DNA of 64,000 nucleotides, taken from the NCBI GenBank assembly GCA_001314545.1, contig LIHN01000021.1, positions 186,001 through 250,000 on the forward strand. Reading direction: 5' to 3'. The position numbers and the translations under genes are program-made. The notes under the pieces were generated by a model. The model had not been told where the DNA came from. It saw only the letters and a program-made list of their open reading frames with translations, and made no database searches. Of this stretch, positions 52,953 through 62,697 are shown one piece after another (position 1 is the first letter of the stretch; the number at the start of each line of letters is the position of its first letter). The stretch is from Bacteroidetes bacterium HLUCCA01. GTDB lineage: Bacteria; Bacteroidota; Rhodothermia; Balneolales; HLUCCA01.

Positions 52953-52972
52953 GGTGGGATAAATAGTAAGAC

Positions 52973-54757
52973 TTAGTTTAACTCGAAGGACTGCTCGGCG
53001 ATGGTCTCGCCGCTGGAGCGATCTTTGAACGTAATGATTATGGAATCGGCGTTGCCGGGGGAAATTTGCCGGCTCCATTGCCCGGTTGAACCCACGGGCA
53101 TCTGCCAGCGCTGGTCGCCAGCCTGAATTTCAACCCGCATGAACGGCCAGGCCGAACCACTGATCAGAATCCGGGGTGTCCGGGTTACCTGGTTTCCGGT
53201 TACAGGAACCGACCATGATAAATCGAACAGGCGTCCCGTGTCAATATACTGTATTTTCTGCGTCACCTCACGGGTATTCCCGGCCGGATCAATCGCCTGA
53301 ATCCGGACACTTCGTTCATCCTCCACGGTAAGGGGAGCAGCAAACCGGCCGCTGATATCGACCTGCACATCACTCCCATTCACCAGCAGACGCACATCGG
53401 GCTGGGTGGTTCCCGTGAGTCGGAAATCCTGTTCATAGGTATAAATAACCTGTCGGTCACGCTGATCCAATATGATGGGCGGAGGTGCGTCTGTAGCGAT
53501 GCGAAGAAGCCGGAGCGGGGCGGTATTGTTGCCACGAAGTCCGTTCTGGTCGAAGGCCCGGATCTGCAGGTAGCTGATTCCAACGGGAATACCGGTCAGG
53601 GCCGCCACGGTTCCGGAAGTCCGTACCGTGCGAAGGCCCGCATCGAAGGTCCGGCTCGGGGCCATATCTACCTCGTAATAGGAGGCGCCGTTTACTTCCT
53701 GCCAGGTCAAATCAATTTCATCATTATATATAACCGAGTCCGGACTGCTCCAGCCGTGCTGCGGGGCCGTGAGCAGTCGGATAGGGTCGGATGGCTCCCT
53801 GCCGCGGATGACGATGGTACCCTCGTTTTCCTGCAGCAGTACCTGTCCGGCTTCGGCCCTGACGGTCACCTCACCGTCAAAATTCGACATGGTAACGCGG
53901 TCTTCGGAGGCCGTTTCAGCCCAGAAGTTCCCCGAGCGGATGTCTGTGGTAGCTGAGCCGGCGTTCAGGCTGTACTCCGACTGGTTGCGGGCAGCGGCCG
54001 AAAGCCGGGTGAGCAGCCCACCACCCGAAAGCTCAATATCAACCTCGGAGCGATTGGTAAGCCGGTCTACCTGCGATTGCCGGATAACCGCCGTGGTATT
54101 TTCATAGAGCACAACATCGCTTCCATCCAGAAACACAAGCTGGGCCTGCGACTCCTGACCGGTACGGATACCGTCTTCCCGGACAAAAAGTTCACCGGTT
54201 GCGGCAGGATTCCACTCAGCCAGCAGTCCTTCCCGGCGGTCAACCTGACCGGTTTTTTGTTCCAGACGCGCTTCGATGTCGGCCTTGCGCCGGGTTTCGA
54301 TCAGATCATTGACCTCCTGCACACGCTCATCGATAGTTCCGCTCAGACGGATACTCTCCGGGATATTGGCTTCGCTGACCAGACGCCGGTGCCGGGCAAA
54401 AAGAGAGTCGATTACAACCAGCTCTTCAGCGGCAAAGACGCGCCCTCCTTCCAGAATCAGCTGAGAAAAGCGGGTCCGGCTGGCCTCCAGCTGCGACCAT
54501 GCCGTGCTGAACTGTGCCAGCGTCTCCAAGTTGGAAGGCAGAATGGTAAAGCGATTGGTCTGGGCATCATACTCGGCGAGACTGCTCAGTACTGGCCAGT
54601 TTTGAGCGGCCCCGGCGTAGCGGGCCGCGGCTTCAGACAACTGGGACGCCGGAAAGTTCAGGCTGTCCGCCACGTTGTTCACGTTTTGTGAATATGCCGT
54701 ATTTACACCTGCGACAGCAATACCCGAAATCACTGCCAGCCATACTAAAAGTTTCAT
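52973..54757 (-). CDS. FecR-domain secreted protein
   Basis: 594 residues with a signal peptide, MKLLVWLAVISGIAVAGVNTAYSQ. A helical region (about 30-165) is followed by a FecR-type beta domain (about 195-320, with GSDVVLYENTTAVIRQS, NAGSATTDIRSGNFWAETAS and VTMSNFDGEVTVRAEAG). The C-terminal half contains Fn3/Ig-like repeats (YYEVDMAPSRTFDAGLR, VRIQAIDPAGNTREVT). Here FecR is not tied to a sigma factor; such soluble periplasmic FecR proteins occur with large surface proteins and kinases. It is translated 12 nt after the kinase and 20 nt before the PKD protein, so the three likely work together. Confidence 0.87.
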   Translation of the reverse strand: MKLLVWLAVISGIAVAGVNTAYSQNVNNVADSLNFPASQLSEAAARYAGAAQNWPVLSSLAEYDAQTNRFTILPSNLETLAQFSTAWSQLEASRTRFSQLILEGGRVFAAEELVVIDSLFARHRRLVSEANIPESIRLSGTIDERVQEVNDLIETRRKADIEARLEQKTGQVDRREGLLAEWNPAATGELFVREDGIRTGQESQAQLVFLDGSDVVLYENTTAVIRQSQVDRLTNRSEVDIELSGGGLLTRLSAAARNQSEYSLNAGSATTDIRSGNFWAETASEDRVTMSNFDGEVTVRAEAGQVLLQENEGTIVIRGREPSDPIRLLTAPQHGWSSPDSVIYNDEIDLTWQEVNGASYYEVDMAPSRTFDAGLRTVRTSGTVAALTGIPVGISYLQIRAFDQNGLRGNNTAPLRLLRIATDAPPPIILDQRDRQVIYTYEQDFRLTGTTQPDVRLLVNGSDVQVDISGRFAAPLTVEDERSVRIQAIDPAGNTREVTQKIQYIDTGRLFDLSWSVPVTGNQVTRTPRILISGSAWPFMRVEIQAGDQRWQMPVGSTGQWSRQISPGNADSIIITFKDRSSGETIAEQSFELN

Positions 54758-54769
54758 CGTTCCCTGTAG

Positions 54770-56899
54770 TTATGCGTTTGCATCCGTCAGGGGCTTGTAC
54801 GGAAGCCTGACCGTAAACCGGGATCCGATATCCGGATTCGAATCTACGGTGATTGTTCCATCGTGCAGACGTATTATTTCCCGCACATGCGGCAGCCCCA
54901 GCCCGGTTCCTTTCTCCAGATCATACTCTTTAATCCGGTAAAACTTCTTGAAAATCTTCTCGCGATGCTCCTCAGCGATGCCGTAGCCGTAATCGGTAAC
55001 ACTGAAAACCACATCGGCCTGTCCATATCCAAAGGTATCAAGTTTCAGCGAGACATCAATAGTGCGATCACGACCACCGTATTTTATTGCATTTGACAGC
55101 AGGTTACGCACCACATCCAGCATCAGCTCATAAGATCCGCTCACATTTTCAATGTTTTCGTCGATATCCACCCGGAATTTCAATGCTTTTTCACTCAGCA
55201 GGATCTTCATCTCAGCGGCTACCTGACGTACAATTTCCGGCATGTAAATCGGGCTCTTATCAATGTGGGCGAGGTTGGACTGCAGCCGGGAAACCTGCAG
55301 AAAACGCTCTACAAGCTCCTGCAGCGACTGCGAGCTCTGATCAATAAGCCGATAAATCTCATGGAGTTCCTCTTCTTCAAAGTCAGGGTCGTCCAGCAGG
55401 GCCGATGTGAGCCCCTGAATACCTGCAATCGGATTTTTAAGCTCATGCACAATGATGTTGATCATATCATTACGAAGCTGATCCAGCTCCCGCTCCCGGG
55501 TGAGATCGTAGAGCAGCAGCAGTCCGCCCAGCAAATCGCCTTCTTCGTTGTAAACCGAGATACTCTGCTGGTTGTAGAAATACGCTTTGTCTTCATCCTC
55601 ATCCACAAACCGGATTTCCCGTCCTTCATTGCGAACCACCAGAGGTCTGACCCGATATTCAGCCGGGTCATCAACCTTCACTTCCGTATACAGAGCCGAA
55701 CGCTGAAATTCGGGCACGGAGCCCGGCGCCGGCTCACCGCCATGCAAAAACAAATCCACAAACCGGGTATTCCGGAACGTAAACTGGCTCTCAGCATCAA
55801 AAACCGCAATCGGGTCGGATGAGTACTCCATCATGAGGCTCAGACTTTCCTGATTCATGATCACTTTTTCCACATTGATCCGCTGATAATACGCCAGCTG
55901 CCCGCGAATCTCTTCCAGCTTCACACTGATGTCCCGTAATTCCGGGATGGCAGCGGTACGCACTGGTCGGGTAAAATCGTAGGCTTTAAACGGCTGAATA
56001 TCTTCAATAAACCGTCGGATGGGAAGGGTGAGCTGATGAAACATGGCCACGGAACCCAGAGATAGGGCAAAAAAGGCCATGAACAATACCAGCAAACTGT
56101 GGGAAAAAAGCCGGCGAACCGGACCATAAATTGATGATTTTTCAGCATAAATGACGTGCTGGGCATTCAGCGAGGGCACCGGTGAGGAAAGAACGATGCT
56201 GGCCCTGCCGTCTACATCCGCCTCGCGGTAACGCGTCACGGGTTCAATGGGTGGCTGCATGCCCGGCAACTGGCCTGAGCGACTAAAACCATCGCCGCTG
56301 CCATCAAACCAGAGCACCGCCTGGGCCGGGATTCCCAGGGTGTGACTCAGAAGAAGGTATTCGATCTCACCACTGTCGAAATAGGCCACCAGTCGATAGG
56401 TATCGTTTCCCAGGGTAAATACGGAAATGAGTGCCGCGTACCCGGATGTACCCGACCACGACAAGAACATGTTCTGGGTTTCCGAGGGGTCGAACCGGTT
56501 TCGGAATGTACCCAAAGGACGGGGATTCAGTGCCTGGCCGTCCGGCATAACGTCGGAACCCGCAGCCCGGAACTCCACAAACTCCCCGGTAGTCTGCTCA
56601 ATGAGCCGTAACCCGATAATTTCCGGAGCGAGGGATGAAAATCCACTGAACAGCAACCGGGTCTGGTTCACATCTCCGAATTCAATCAGGTTTTTCTGGA
56701 CCTCCAGCAACGCACCAATCCAGATTTTCAGCGCATGTTCGGCCAGTTCAATACGTTCGCGCTGCTGCTCGGCCATGATGGTCACGCGCTCGTCCAGAAC
56801 AGCATCCTCATAACCGGGTCGTACCCCATACCACACCGTAAGGCCAACGGCCAGGAGTATGACGGCGAGAAACAGGATAAATCGGGTTTGCAGGCGCAT
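54770..56899 (-). CDS. Membrane sensor histidine kinase with PAS domain
   Basis: 709 residues. Membrane span 1 is near residue 7-27, a periplasmic sensor domain covers ~30-260, and span 2 is near 265-285 (LFSHSLLVLFMAFFALSLGSV), followed by a HAMP-like linker (QLTLPIRRFIEDIQPF). A PAS domain is near 355-480, HisKA has the His in IIVHELKNPIAGIQGLTSAL, and HATPase has NLLSNAIKYGGRD, VTDYGYGIAEEH and KGTGLGLPHVREI. All catalytic residues appear intact. No response regulator is encoded beside it; the CheY-like proteins at 21928 and 60094 are possible partners. It is first in the HK-FecR-PKD operon. The gap 56900-57105 is a divergent promoter region. Confidence 0.92.
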   Translation of the reverse strand: MRLQTRFILFLAVILLAVGLTVWYGVRPGYEDAVLDERVTIMAEQQRERIELAEHALKIWIGALLEVQKNLIEFGDVNQTRLLFSGFSSLAPEIIGLRLIEQTTGEFVEFRAAGSDVMPDGQALNPRPLGTFRNRFDPSETQNMFLSWSGTSGYAALISVFTLGNDTYRLVAYFDSGEIEYLLLSHTLGIPAQAVLWFDGSGDGFSRSGQLPGMQPPIEPVTRYREADVDGRASIVLSSPVPSLNAQHVIYAEKSSIYGPVRRLFSHSLLVLFMAFFALSLGSVAMFHQLTLPIRRFIEDIQPFKAYDFTRPVRTAAIPELRDISVKLEEIRGQLAYYQRINVEKVIMNQESLSLMMEYSSDPIAVFDAESQFTFRNTRFVDLFLHGGEPAPGSVPEFQRSALYTEVKVDDPAEYRVRPLVVRNEGREIRFVDEDEDKAYFYNQQSISVYNEEGDLLGGLLLLYDLTRERELDQLRNDMINIIVHELKNPIAGIQGLTSALLDDPDFEEEELHEIYRLIDQSSQSLQELVERFLQVSRLQSNLAHIDKSPIYMPEIVRQVAAEMKILLSEKALKFRVDIDENIENVSGSYELMLDVVRNLLSNAIKYGGRDRTIDVSLKLDTFGYGQADVVFSVTDYGYGIAEEHREKIFKKFYRIKEYDLEKGTGLGLPHVREIIRLHDGTITVDSNPDIGSRFTVRLPYKPLTDANA

Positions 56900-57105
56900 A
56901 CGACACGTAACAGGTTACCGGAACCGGCTGTTCAGATTGCAAATTTCGACGATACAGACTCTGGAAAAGGATCCGGCATTACCTGTAAGATTGCTATTCG
57001 TGAGGGTTATGCCGTTTTCATTCAGTATTTTTAATATAATCAACGAATTGCTGAATATATGTTTGAAAATCGCAATCTTCATACACCCGCAACCCCCTGA
57101 TACCC

Positions 57106-57576
57106 ATGCTTTCATGGCTTTCCAAATGGTTTGGCCCCACGGCACCCGCCGTGCCGGAGTACACAGAACAGCTGCGTCTTTCCGGCCACGACCAACGATT
57201 CTTCGAGCAGGCTGTCAAGCTGTATATCTTCGCCCGGCATACCGATTCCCGCCACATCGCCCCGGAACTTGCCGAACAGCTCTCCTACTGTGCCCACATC
57301 GTATACAGTCTTATGATTAACTGGATGCGCGATGGGAAACCCTCTATTGAGTACCTTGACTTTCTGAATACCCGGCTGAATGAGCTGCGCTCCCTGCCCG
57401 CCAGCCTGCTTGCAGGACTGGAAATCCAGCCCCACGAAATCCAGGAAATCGAGCTGATGAAACAGGTCCGGCTGCAGTTCACCGACGAGGAAACCGGCGC
57501 GCTGTGTGCCCTGCTGTATGAACCGGAGTCAGGGTTATGCCGTTTTGGTTTCTCCGAAGGCAAAAAACAAGATTGA
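57106..57576 (+). CDS. Hypothetical protein, 156 residues
   Basis: I do not recognise this protein. It starts with a short amphipathic segment (MLSWLSKWFGPTAPAVPEY) and is mainly helical, with HIAPELAEQLSYCAHIVYSLMINWMRDG in the middle and a beta-rich end (GALCALLYEPESGLCRFGFSEG). There is no signal peptide or membrane span. It is divergent from the sensor-kinase gene and monocistronic, since the next gene begins 244 bp later with its own Shine-Dalgarno. The gap after it (57577-57820) has no gene. Confidence 0.7.
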   Translation: MLSWLSKWFGPTAPAVPEYTEQLRLSGHDQRFFEQAVKLYIFARHTDSRHIAPELAEQLSYCAHIVYSLMINWMRDGKPSIEYLDFLNTRLNELRSLPASLLAGLEIQPHEIQEIELMKQVRLQFTDEETGALCALLYEPESGLCRFGFSEGKKQD

Positions 57577-57820
57577 CTTTTCTGAATTATACCTTAGCTT
57601 GCGTTTGTTCTGTATGCACTTAGGCGTAAATGTATGGTTGTGTAAGTGGATGGTACTACACATGGTGATAAGGCAGCCCTCCTGACTAGAAAGTGGTGAA
57701 TGTACAATACAACGACACCACCCAGCAGCATCGTGTTACCAATTATGCACTTCTGCCCGGTTACATCAGAACAGGGGTACTACGCTTTTCAATGCAATCA
57801 CTTTTTTTAGGAGAATATCT

Positions 57821-58825
57821 ATGTTGTCACAACCAAAAAATCCTGGCAGCACCCTGGTTGCGGCCATGCTCATCATCAGCAGCTCAGCCCTGCTACTTCA
57901 GGCACAATCGGGTCAGCTGAACTTCACAGGTTCACCCAATTACGGCGAGGTCCGCCTGCAGGCCAACTTTGAACCGGACCCTCATACGGCCTCCGTGACA
58001 TCCGGCGGCGCTGTGAACGCTTCCTACCTCCCCGGTGCATGCATGGGTTGGGCGGCAGCATCCCCGGATTACCGCATCACCTGGTCGGGCAGCAGCGACG
58101 AGCTGCGCATTCTGTTTGAATCCGAGTCGGGCATGGAAGATGGTACGCTGATTATCAATATGCCGGACGGAAGCTGGGTGTGCAACGATGACGCCATGAG
58201 CGGCTCCCTGGATCCGATGGTGGTGCTGGATGATCCTGCCCCGGGCCAGTATGACATCTGGGTGGGCAGTCTGGGCGAGGGCGACTACATCAGCGGTATG
58301 CTCATCGTCACGGAATATCCTCTCAATCCGGGCGACTATGACTGGGTATCGGAAATGTCTGGCGGGGCGACCTCATCCGGATCCGGCGATAACCTGCTTG
58401 ATTTCACGGCCGATCCCTCGTACGGATCGGTTGAACTTCGTTCGGGTTTTTCACCGGACCCCTACACGGTGGCTGTAGCTGCCGGCGGATTTGTGAGCCT
58501 CGGCGAAAGCAATGCAGCCATGGCCGGGTGCCGGGGTTATGCCACAACCAATCCGGATTTCAAACTCAATTGGGATGGTACCACCGAAAATCTGCGCATT
58601 ATCTTCGAGGCGGAGACACCCGGTGAAGACGCCGTGCTGGTGATCAACACCCCATCAGGGGAATGGATATGCAATGACGACGCGGCCGACTACACCCTGA
58701 ATCCTCAGGTACTGCTCTCCGGGTACCAGTCGGGACGGTTTGACATCTGGGTGGCCAGTTTCGAGGCTGACGCAATCATTGGCGGCATCCTTACTATAAC
58801 CGAGCTGGACATCAACGCTGAATGA
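57821..58825 (+). CDS. Secreted protein of two homologous beta-sandwich domains
   Basis: 334 residues with a signal peptide (about 1-30, ending QAQSGQ) and a good AGGAG 9 nt before the ATG. Two repeats of ~125 residues follow (about 38-170 and 195-325), each with the pattern YG-V-L---F-PDP, a C-GYA/GWA turn, a glycine-linked W/L-I-F-E motif, VINTPSGEWICNDDA and a P-QVLL...G-FDIWV tail. This type of domain is found C-terminal in secreted peptidases and surface proteins. No catalytic motif is present, so it may bind polymer or other proteins. It is a single-gene transcript. Confidence 0.82.
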   Translation: MLSQPKNPGSTLVAAMLIISSSALLLQAQSGQLNFTGSPNYGEVRLQANFEPDPHTASVTSGGAVNASYLPGACMGWAAASPDYRITWSGSSDELRILFESESGMEDGTLIINMPDGSWVCNDDAMSGSLDPMVVLDDPAPGQYDIWVGSLGEGDYISGMLIVTEYPLNPGDYDWVSEMSGGATSSGSGDNLLDFTADPSYGSVELRSGFSPDPYTVAVAAGGFVSLGESNAAMAGCRGYATTNPDFKLNWDGTTENLRIIFEAETPGEDAVLVINTPSGEWICNDDAADYTLNPQVLLSGYQSGRFDIWVASFEADAIIGGILTITELDINAE

Positions 58826-59130
58826 GTCCGATGCCGACCGGCTATTTTGCCGGAACCGGTACTACGGGAACACCCCCGCTGGTGCCTCCCCGGCCCCGTC
58901 CGACGCCTGACTGGCGTAATTGCCTTCTTAGCCACGACAGAAACGGACTCCGCCCGGCATCTGCGAGACGTGAGAATACGGAAATCCGGATTTCCGTTGC
59001 CATGAAAACGGTATTCACTTTCAGTTGAGAACACATTGTTTGGCATACTTTATGCGGTTACATTAATTCTCTGTCCATCGTGCCGATAACTGCACGTACA
59101 TGAGAATGCATTTTCACGTCAACCAAACCC
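58826..59130. other. 305-bp stretch without a gene, with a 20-bp perfect palindrome
   Basis: An overlapping ORF starts at the previous stop (58822-59028), but its composition is not protein-like. The stretch contains an accurate 20-bp palindrome at 58978-58997 and an A+T-rich promoter-like segment at 59035-59065. Confidence 0.5.
58978..58997. promoter_or_regulatory. Perfect 20-bp palindrome, possible operator
   Basis: ACGGAAATCC and GGATTTCCGT are exact inverted halves with no spacer. It lies 133 bp before the zinc-ribbon protein gene and 150 bp after the secreted-protein gene. No T-tract follows, so a repressor-binding site or cruciform is more likely than a terminator. Confidence 0.5.
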
Positions 59131-59817
59131 ATGTTCTCCTGGTCTATCTTTAAGAAAGAGTACGCTCCCGGCTCCGACCTGCGTTCGTATGCAGTGCAGG
59201 TACTGCCCAAGGTGCGTTGTTTCAGCCTGCGACTCGGCGAAATGGGGGTACTGACCGATACCACCTGGGTGCTTTTCAGCGAACAGATCAAAGACAAAAC
59301 CATTTACCTGTTCCGACCCAGCGGCAAGGTCATCATCCACCAGAAAGACACAGCCCGGGAAGGTCGATGGGAAATCATCGGAGAACGCACGCTCATGGTC
59401 AAGGTAAATGACAAAACCTTCATGTTTCAGGCTGAATTCATGGATCATACCCTCCTCGCCCTGAAATATGACCGCCACGAGGAATATGTCATCCTGGTAT
59501 CCGAAGAGAAGTATCCCATTTTCCTGAACAACATCGGCCGGATTAACACCTATCTGAAAAACACCTACACCCGACCCTCCCATAAATCGGCCGTCAAGCC
59601 CATGAAAACCGTGTACAATGCCCATGTACGATACACGGTAGAAGAGTGCGAATACTGCGGTGCCTATCTGTCGCGCTACGCCCGGGATGTGTTCAAAGTG
59701 GGCAACTATCAGATCTGCTCCAATTGTGCCGAAGAAGCCTCAAATGTCACCCGATATACCGATCAGATTCCGGTCAGCAGCGAACTGGAGCAAATGAAAA
59801 GCGAAACCGGTTCGTAG
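59131..59817 (+). CDS. Hypothetical protein with C-terminal zinc ribbon
   Basis: 228 residues; I do not recognise the family. Residues 1-150 form a beta-rich domain (WVLFSEQIKDKTIYLFRPSGKVIIHQK, WEIIGERTLMVKVNDKTFMF, MDHTLLALKYDRHEEYVIL). Near residues 172-206 there is a zinc-ribbon pattern C-x2-C-x18-C-x2-C (VEECEYCGAYLSRYARD, then YQICSNCAEEA), so it probably holds one zinc ion. No signal peptide, so it is cytoplasmic. It lies alone between the secreted two-domain protein and the CheY-like regulator, both on the same strand but with gaps of 300 and 275 bp. Confidence 0.75.
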   Translation: MFSWSIFKKEYAPGSDLRSYAVQVLPKVRCFSLRLGEMGVLTDTTWVLFSEQIKDKTIYLFRPSGKVIIHQKDTAREGRWEIIGERTLMVKVNDKTFMFQAEFMDHTLLALKYDRHEEYVILVSEEKYPIFLNNIGRINTYLKNTYTRPSHKSAVKPMKTVYNAHVRYTVEECEYCGAYLSRYARDVFKVGNYQICSNCAEEASNVTRYTDQIPVSSELEQMKSETGS

Positions 59818-60093
59818 TAAAAACTCGTTAAGTTTTCCAGACCTGTTTCCGATAACGTTAGAAATCTCTAATTTGAGAGCATAGGCTTGTGAGGTGAGTT
59901 ACAGAACTGCTGTGTGAACTGTATTCCGGTAAACGGATCAGTTTTCAAACCTTAGTACCAGGGTTTGCAGCATATCAGTGGATTGAACATCCTTTCCGGC
60001 AGTCGGCCCGGCACCAGTCCGGCAATGGAAATCTGTACCAAACCGAAGCATCCGTTCTTTTTGCACTCATACATCGATTCTGAACCCACTGAA

Positions 60094-60513
60094 ATGAACG
60101 AAGAACCAACACCCTCCCTGAATATTCTTATCATCGAAGACGATTACACCTCCCGGACCCTGATGCAGCATATGCTCAAGAACATCGGGGAAACCACGGT
60201 TGCCAATAACGGCCTGCAGGGTGTTCACGAGTTCAATACGGCCCTGAAATCAGGCAAACCCTACGATCTCATCTGCCTGGACATCATGATGCCCGAGCTG
60301 AACGGTCACGATGTACTCAAACAAATCCGCGCCATTGAGCAAGACAACAATACCCGGCCCAGCGGGGGTGTGAAAATTATCATGACCACGGCCGTAGACA
60401 AGCTCTCCAGTGTGCGCGATGCCTACTTTGAGCTGTGCGATGGCTACCTGACCAAGCCCCTGCACAAAGACAAGCTCATGGACGAGCTGAAATCGCTCAA
60501 GCTGATCGATTAG
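60094..60513 (+). CDS. CheY-like response regulator
   Basis: 139 residues from the ATG at 60094, preferred to 59965 because MNEEPTPSLNILIIEDDYTS fits a receiver start. The acidic pair is in IIEDDY, the phospho-Asp in ICLDIMMPELNG, Thr in IIMTTAV and Lys in YLTKPLHKDK, so all key residues are present. A short insert with RPSGG lies before beta 4. It has no output domain. It is encoded 500 bp before the flagellin genes, which suggests a role in motility or surface signalling (inference), perhaps paired with one of the kinases in this window. No promoter is seen before it by eye. Confidence 0.9.
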   Translation: MNEEPTPSLNILIIEDDYTSRTLMQHMLKNIGETTVANNGLQGVHEFNTALKSGKPYDLICLDIMMPELNGHDVLKQIRAIEQDNNTRPSGGVKIIMTTAVDKLSSVRDAYFELCDGYLTKPLHKDKLMDELKSLKLID

Positions 60514-60920
60514 TCTGGGTATCCGGTTTTGGGCCGCTTTTGGGTCCTGATGGATACGCCACGAACGCGGGCCGGTCTCTTTTACACCAGCCCGGCAGTT
60601 GTCATGCTGTCATGCTCTGTAGTCCCCGGCCTGCACACCCGCCGTCTTGTCTGCGGTCCCTTTAAACCCCGCCGCGGCTTGTCCTCCAGTGCACGGTCCC
60701 TGCATACCTGCAGCCCTCCGATTCACCCCGATCTGCGGGACCGAAGCGCTCCTCCGGAAAATATTTCTGCCAGCGGAATTACCTGCGAAACCCCTGAGAA
60801 ATGATGATTCAACTCCCCCGCGAACTTTTTTTTCGCAACAAAAAACAGTCCCCATGCGCACTAAAAGCCGATTTTGTGGGTCTACTTCTCCAATGCAGGC
60901 ATCCCGGATAAACTTTTTTT
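60514..60920. other. ~407-bp stretch without a gene before the flagellin promoter
   Basis: No open frame here looks real. A run of T residues (60828-60835) lies between short GCGAA/TTCGC arms that could form a weak hairpin terminator. A+T content rises towards the flagellin promoter. Confidence 0.5.
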
Positions 60921-60946
60921 TAAAGGTCGGGAAATCCGAGCGATAA
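60921..60946 (+). promoter_or_regulatory. Sigma-28 (FliA-type) promoter of flagellin 1
   Basis: TAAA at 60921-60924, a 15-bp spacer and GCGATAA at 60940-60946 match the sigma-28 consensus TAAA-N15-GCCGATAA closely. It is 70 bp before the flagellin ATG, and the same layout precedes the second flagellin gene. Confidence 0.85.
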
Positions 60947-61015
60947 CTGTTTCAGATCGCAGCCGCCGCTTTCGGTTACGGTCTTAAACATTAACTAACG
61001 CTTTGGAGAAACATC

Positions 61016-61999
61016 ATGTCTAGCTTTGGAGACATCAACAGAATTAATACGAACGTTCAGGCTCTGGACTCTCGCTTATCACTGAACCGCATCAATAAAG
61101 GGATTGCGGAAAACCAGCTCAGAATGTCGACCGGTATGCGGATTAACCGCGCCGAAGACGATGCAGCAGGTTACTCGATCGCATCTAAACTTAATGCACG
61201 GGTTGCAGGTTTGGATCAGGCCCTGTCAAACGTAGGCGACGCCAAGTCCGTCCTGGACATCGCCGAATCGAGCTTTGATACCGTCATGGATCAGCTCATA
61301 GAAATGAAAGCCCTGGCTACCCAGGCTGCCAACGACACCCTCGGACAAACCGAGCGGAATTTCATCGCCACCCAGATTTCAGCTTTGGGCAAGGATATCA
61401 ATGAAATCGCTGCCCAGACCGTATTCCAGGATTACAACCTGCTGAGCGGTGACGAGGGTGGGAATACCGGCGCCTTTACCCTCACCTTCCAGGTGGGCGA
61501 ACGTGCCGAAGACACCATCGAAACCAGCATCAGTGCGGTCAACGTATTTGAGCTGTTTGGCGGCGCTGGTGAAGGCAGCGTAGCGGGAGACTACCAGTTG
61601 GGAGCCACAACGGGTGCTATCACCATCACTACCGACGGAACTGCCGTGGTAACAGGCGCCGGTGACATCGGTGCGGGAACAGCGGGAACGTTAACCTTCG
61701 CAAATGACGTGGAAAGTGCTGATTTCCGGGTATTCATGAGTGCCATTGATGATGCCATTGAGGCTATGGCCGACCGTGTAAATGAGATCGGGGTAACCCA
61801 ATCTTCATTGACCCTGAGGGAAGTAACCCTTTCGCAATCCGTTACAGCCAACAGTTCGGCCGCCAGCCGGATCATGGATACCGATTTTGCCAAGGAACAA
61901 AGTGAGTCTGTCCGACTCCAGATTCTCCAGCAAACCGCTATCTCCGCCATGGCCCAGGCCAATAACGGTCCGCAATCCGTACTCGGATTCCTCGGATAA
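61016..61999 (+). CDS. Flagellin 1
   Basis: 327 residues with the conserved flagellin ends: N-terminal INRINTNVQALDSRLSLNRI and NQLRMSTGMRINRAEDDAAG, and C-terminal SSAASRIMDTDFAKEQSESV ending AMAQANNGPQSVLGFLG. These form the D0/D1 coiled-coil core of the filament. The middle (about residues 155-235) is a short glycine/alanine-rich variable part without large D2/D3 domains. The 5' leader shares a GATCGCAGCCGCCGCTTTCG block with flagellin 2. Product is exported by the flagellar type III apparatus. Its transcription ends at a strong hairpin 12 bp after the stop. Confidence 0.95.
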   Translation: MSSFGDINRINTNVQALDSRLSLNRINKGIAENQLRMSTGMRINRAEDDAAGYSIASKLNARVAGLDQALSNVGDAKSVLDIAESSFDTVMDQLIEMKALATQAANDTLGQTERNFIATQISALGKDINEIAAQTVFQDYNLLSGDEGGNTGAFTLTFQVGERAEDTIETSISAVNVFELFGGAGEGSVAGDYQLGATTGAITITTDGTAVVTGAGDIGAGTAGTLTFANDVESADFRVFMSAIDDAIEAMADRVNEIGVTQSSLTLREVTLSQSVTANSSAASRIMDTDFAKEQSESVRLQILQQTAISAMAQANNGPQSVLGFLG

Positions 62000-62010
62000 A
62001 CCTGACGTAC

Positions 62011-62048
62011 GGAGTGCTGCCTGATTACCGGGCAGCACTCCTTTCTTA
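62011..62048 (+). terminator. Rho-independent terminator of flagellin 1
   Basis: A perfect 11-bp stem (GGAGTGCTGCC at 62011-62021 and GGCAGCACTCC at 62031-62041) with a 9-base loop is followed by TTTCTT. Confidence 0.9.
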
Positions 62049-62697
62049 AACCTTCGGTTAGCAAATCTGACCATCCGGCCACCCCGGTGGCAACGATACA
62101 GCAGGATTCTTCAACGCATACAGATGACCCAGACCTGACCTGGCATCCGGCGAGACGAACCACACAGAATATACAACGGTTACTACAACACAAACCCTTT
62201 CGGTGGGCTCTGTCCTGATTGGATTTTCTCCAAAGCAGGCGGGGCTCACCGTTTTTTATTTTTTAAACCCTGGCAAGTAAATGTCAATCCATCCCGGGTA
62301 AACCAAACTGCCAGGTAACTTCCCCTTCGGCTGTTGGCCCACTGCTGCGCCAGGCCAGGCTTCTCTGAACTGACCATCACAGTTCGTACAGGAGGGTAAG
62401 GTTGTGTGATCCTCAGATACCTGTAAACCGGATCAATACGAGTCGTGGAAAAAGCCGGCAACCATAACACGTTTCAGGCCGATCCGCCTCCGCCATTATT
62501 TCAGGACAAAAATCCGGACAAAAATACCCTCGCGGAAAAGTTTTCCATCGTCGTTTCCTGCTCCAACATATTGTTTTTGAATAATTTTTTCGAGGTTTCT
62601 TGAATCAAAAACAGCCCCCTGAAGCCCTATAGGGCCATTTTTCAACGTCCCATCGCACGAAAAGAGCGTAACGAGACCGCTGCCCGCATCTTTTTTT
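62049..62697. other. ~650-bp spacer between the flagellin genes
   Basis: No convincing gene. A minus-strand frame at 62246-62470 (74 codons) has a protein-like end (SYLAVWFTRDGLTFTCQGL) but an unlikely start, so it is at most a remnant. The last 200 bp are T-rich and lead into the second sigma-28 promoter. Confidence 0.5.

Noticed and set aside
62246-62470. Minus-strand ORF of 74 codons between the flagellins
   Set aside because: Its end looks protein-like, but there is no plausible start region and no neighbour to support it; left as a possible remnant only.
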